64,000 nucleotides of DNA, taken from positions 1-64,000 of the forward strand of contig JAUMPM010000034.1 of assembly GCA_031294825.1 (NCBI GenBank), given 5' to 3'. The notes under the pieces were generated by a model that was not told the DNA's origin, searched no databases, and saw only the letters and a list, made by a program, of their open reading frames with translations. Of the stretch, positions 62,256 to 64,000 are shown one piece after another. Position numbers and translations under genes: made by a program. Origin of the DNA: Collinsella sp. GTDB lineage: Bacteria > Actinomycetota > Coriobacteriia > Coriobacteriales > Coriobacteriaceae. Every line of letters starts with the position of its first letter. Within the stretch, counting starts at the first letter, position 1.

Positions 62256-63050
62256 CTAGTCCAGGCGCTGGCCATCAGCGCGCACGCGCTCGGTGCCGCG
62301 CCCGCTGATCTGGCGAATGACCTCGCCGGCAATCATTTGGCCCATGATGGGGGGCATAAAGCTGGCTGTTCCGAGCTCGGTGCGCTCGTGGATGTTGGAA
62401 GGGTCGCGGGGCTGGGTCTTAACCGACTCCTCGCAGCTAAACAGCACGTGCAGGCTCTTGATGCCGCGCTTCTTACATTCTTTGCGCATGATGCGGCTCA
62501 TGGGGTCACGTACCGTATCGAAAATGTCGGCAAAGCGGAGGCACTCGGGATGGAGCTTGTTGGCCCCGCCCATGGAGCTAACCAAACGAATGCCGTGGTC
62601 CTGAGCATATTTGGCAATGGTGAGCTTGGCCGAGATGGTGTCGATGGCGTCGACGACGTAGTCGAGCTTGCCACCCGTCTGCTCCAAAACGCTCGCGAAG
62701 AACTCGTCGATGTTGTCGCTCAGCAGGTATTCGGTGCGCTTGATAACGGTGGCGGCGGGATTGATATCGCGAATCATGGCTTCCATCACGTCCACCTTGC
62801 GCTTACCGACGGTGCTGTGAAAGGCGATGGCCTGGCGATTGATATTGCTGGGCGCGATGATGTCCTTGTCCAGAATGACGAAATGACCGATGCCGCCGCG
62901 GGCGAGTGCCTCGCAGCAATTGGACCCCACACCTCCGCAGCCGAGCACCAGCACCGTAGCATCGGCGAGCTTATCGAGTGCCTCGCGGCCCATGATGATC
63001 TCGAGCTTGGTGTCGCGTGTCTCGACGAGAGCGGCAGCGGTTTCGGTCAT
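62256..63050 (-). CDS. tcdA: TcdA-like tRNA t6A dehydratase (E1-like)
   Basis: A 264-aa ATP-dependent ThiF/MoeB-fold enzyme that should cyclise t6A to ct6A in tRNA. Motifs: VLVLGCGGVGSNCCEALARGG (ATP loop), NINRQ, DAIDTISAK, and FSCEESVK. The ATG at 63050 lies 6 nt after GGAGG; an ATG at 63056 would touch it. Confidence 0.9.
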   Translation of the reverse strand: MTETAAALVETRDTKLEIIMGREALDKLADATVLVLGCGGVGSNCCEALARGGIGHFVILDKDIIAPSNINRQAIAFHSTVGKRKVDVMEAMIRDINPAATVIKRTEYLLSDNIDEFFASVLEQTGGKLDYVVDAIDTISAKLTIAKYAQDHGIRLVSSMGGANKLHPECLRFADIFDTVRDPMSRIMRKECKKRGIKSLHVLFSCEESVKTQPRDPSNIHERTELGTASFMPPIMGQMIAGEVIRQISGRGTERVRADGQRLD

Positions 63051-63227
63051 AGACATCCTCCGATGGGGAAGCGAATCGTGTTTTAGCTATCGCCATTATA
63101 GGTGTTATCGCGATTCCATTTGAGCCCTTGGGCTTGTTGAAATGGGATCGGGATTCGCATAAGATTGAAGCAGATGGCGCCCGTTGCCGCGGGTTAGCCA
63201 ACTCCGAAACACGTTTGTAGCGTGAGA

Positions 63228-63257
63228 AGTGGCCGTCTTCGCATTACGCGGGGGCGG
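63228..63257. terminator. Stem-loop after the small peptide gene
   Basis: CCGTCTTCGC and GCGGGGGCGG pair over 10 positions including G-T pairs, with loop ATTAC. In plus orientation it is followed by TATTTCATT. It may end the peptide mRNA or an antisense RNA. Confidence 0.5.
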
Positions 63258-63344
63258 CTATTTCATTCGACCTCCAATGTGGATGCCGAGCTCCACAGCC
63301 GCGATTACAAGCAATAACAACGTCAGGACATCGTCAATACTCAT
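63258..63344 (-). CDS. 28-aa hydrophobic peptide (type I toxin-like)
   Basis: ATG at 63344 follows AAGGAG by 8 nt and encodes MSIDDVLTLLLLVIAA then VELGIHIGGRMK. One hydrophobic helix with a polar end is the layout of small holin-like or type I toxins. A promoter-like TACAAT (minus strand, 63396-63401) and a LexA-like box precede it, and a stem-loop follows. No homology can be proved from so short a sequence. Confidence 0.6.
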   Translation of the reverse strand: MSIDDVLTLLLLVIAAVELGIHIGGRMK

Positions 63345-63409
63345 AGTCCATCTCCTTCTCGGATAGAGGGAGCTGGCCCATCTGCTTCAACTCCCATTGT
63401 AGCTAAAGG

Positions 63410-63423
63410 CGAACGAATGTTCT
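63410..63423 (-). promoter_or_regulatory. LexA-like box at the small peptide promoter
   Basis: CGAACGAATGTTCT differs from CGAAC-N4-GTTCG at one position and overlaps the expected -35 of the peptide gene (17 bp from TACAAT). Confidence 0.55.
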
Positions 63424-63440
63424 ATAGATGTTCCTGTATT

Positions 63441-63476
63441 AGATAGTTAGACAAACATCTAAATATCGAGTATAGT
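63441..63476 (+). promoter_or_regulatory. ArsR-gene promoter and possible autoregulatory operator
   Basis: TAGACA (63448-63453), 17-bp spacer, TATAGT (63471-63476). TTAGAT...ATCTAA (63439-63462) is an inverted repeat over the -35, suited to autorepression. Confidence 0.55.
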
Positions 63477-63510
63477 GTGCGCGTCATGAGAGATGATGAA
63501 AGGAGGTCTT

Positions 63511-63789
63511 ATGCCGGGAGAGGGTTTTAAGGCGCTTGCCGATCCAACGCGACGGCGCATTTTGGAGTTGCTGCGCGAGGGCAATTGCACGGCGGGGGAG
63601 CTTGCCGAGCATTTCGATATCAGTAAGCCGTCGCTGAGCCATCACTTGGCGACGCTCAAAAACGCCGGGTTGGTGACCGACGAGCGCCATGGCCAAAACA
63701 TCGTATACAGCTTAAACACCACCGTCATGCAGGATTTAATTGGCTGGTTTATGGGCTTTACAAACACGGAAGGTGATAAGGATGAATAA
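63511..63789 (+). CDS. ArsR/SdpR-family repressor
   Basis: A 92-aa winged-helix repressor: ALADPTRRRILELLREGNCTAGELAEHFDISKPSLSHHLATLK. No metal-binding Cys motif, as in SdpR-type autorepressors. ATG at 63511 follows AAAGGAGG. It overlaps the next gene by 8 nt, which encodes an SdpI-like membrane protein, matching the sdpRI pair. Confidence 0.88.
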   Translation: MPGEGFKALADPTRRRILELLREGNCTAGELAEHFDISKPSLSHHLATLKNAGLVTDERHGQNIVYSLNTTVMQDLIGWFMGFTNTEGDKDE

Positions 63790-64000
63790 CGAAAACAAGG
63801 GCATTCACCCCACGGGGGTATCGTCGCGCGTGTGGATTGCGCTGGTCGCTCTGTGCGTCGCCAATGTCGTAGCGCACCTCATGGTGATGCCGAGCTTGCC
63901 TGCGCAGATTCCCACGCACTGGGGCGCGAACGGCGCCGTCGACGGTTGGGGTCCTAGCTGGATGGCCTCCGCGCTCGGCGTGCTGCCTCTGGCGCTTCTC
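63782..64000 (+). CDS. SdpI-like membrane protein (partial)
   Basis: 73 codons, cut by the window end. A first transmembrane helix (VWIALVALCVANVVAHLMV) is followed by MPSLPAQIPTHWGANGAVDGW, the DUF1648 motif of SdpI immunity/signalling proteins, and the start of a second helix. Its start overlaps the repressor stop. Confidence 0.85.
   Translation, partial: MNNENKGIHPTGVSSRVWIALVALCVANVVAHLMVMPSLPAQIPTHWGANGAVDGWGPSWMASALGVLPLALL

Noticed and set aside
63806..63822. CACCCCACGGGGGTATC, resembling a CsoR operator
   Set aside because: It lies inside the SdpI-like coding sequence, away from any promoter, and is probably a chance match.

Overview
The window looks like chromosome of an anaerobic, high-GC actinobacterium of the Coriobacteriia, most likely a Collinsella-type gut bacterium. 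This is inferred from the base composition, Gram-positive style ribosome binding sites, the anaerobic NrdD/NrdG reductase, LexA boxes of the CGAAC-N4-GTTCG type and the family mix. No 16S gene is present to prove it.

Layout. 1-6400: a long palindrome, tRNA-Leu, a PP2C/STAS-kinase signalling pair, two tRNA clusters (Gly-Cys-Gly and a decayed Gly plus Val) and a GH13 glucosidase. 6500-14255: a phosphopantetheinyl transferase, a TetR regulator and an operon of SCP-x-type thiolase, OB-fold partner, acyl carrier protein, phosphotransacylase, butyrate/acetate-type kinase, MFS carrier and a small membrane protein. This reads as a carrier-bound thiolytic route that ends in substrate-level ATP formation, and I do not recognise it as a described pathway. 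14458-19696: NrdR boxes, nrdD, long hairpins, nrdG, and a folate operon folE-HD protein-folB. 19703-27117: mostly housekeeping and regulation (YgjP, dipeptidase, FKBP, UreE-like, Fur, acylphosphatase, RNase HI, LysR). 27390-34840: metY, a secreted wall-type protein, PanE-like, aldo-keto reductase with ferredoxin domain, Gfo/Idh, nfo. 34988-38093: an amino-acid ABC transporter. 38211-42636: flavodoxin/DUF3793, a metal-binding HMA protein, and a LexA-controlled Y-family polymerase with YolD.

42836-48102 is pgi followed by a 3.5-kb insert. The last 30 nt of pgi, and a similar terminator, recur after the insert with only synonymous third-position changes. The insert carries a VirD4/TraG-like ATPase, a ClpP-type protease with an intact triad, and an unknown protein preceded by 18-bp tandem repeats. 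This is the signature of a mobile element integrated at the pgi 3' end.

48315-61333: deoC, two HAD phosphatases, then a GntR-controlled Amadori-product (fructoselysine-type) operon: YfcC carrier, amidohydrolase, FrlC-, FrlB- and FrlD-like proteins, a second PfkB kinase, an amidohydrolase and YjbQ. The operon ends in wreckage: an IS3-type scar, a frameshifted BtpA fragment and a headless FGGY kinase. 61459-64000: TatD, TcdA, a 28-aa hydrophobic peptide with a LexA-like box at its promoter, and an ArsR/SdpI pair cut by the window end.

A recurring theme is long, near-perfect hairpins without clear U-tracts, several placed directly before ribosome binding sites. Two of them (32724 and 33890) share outer sequence but differ by compensatory changes inside the stem.
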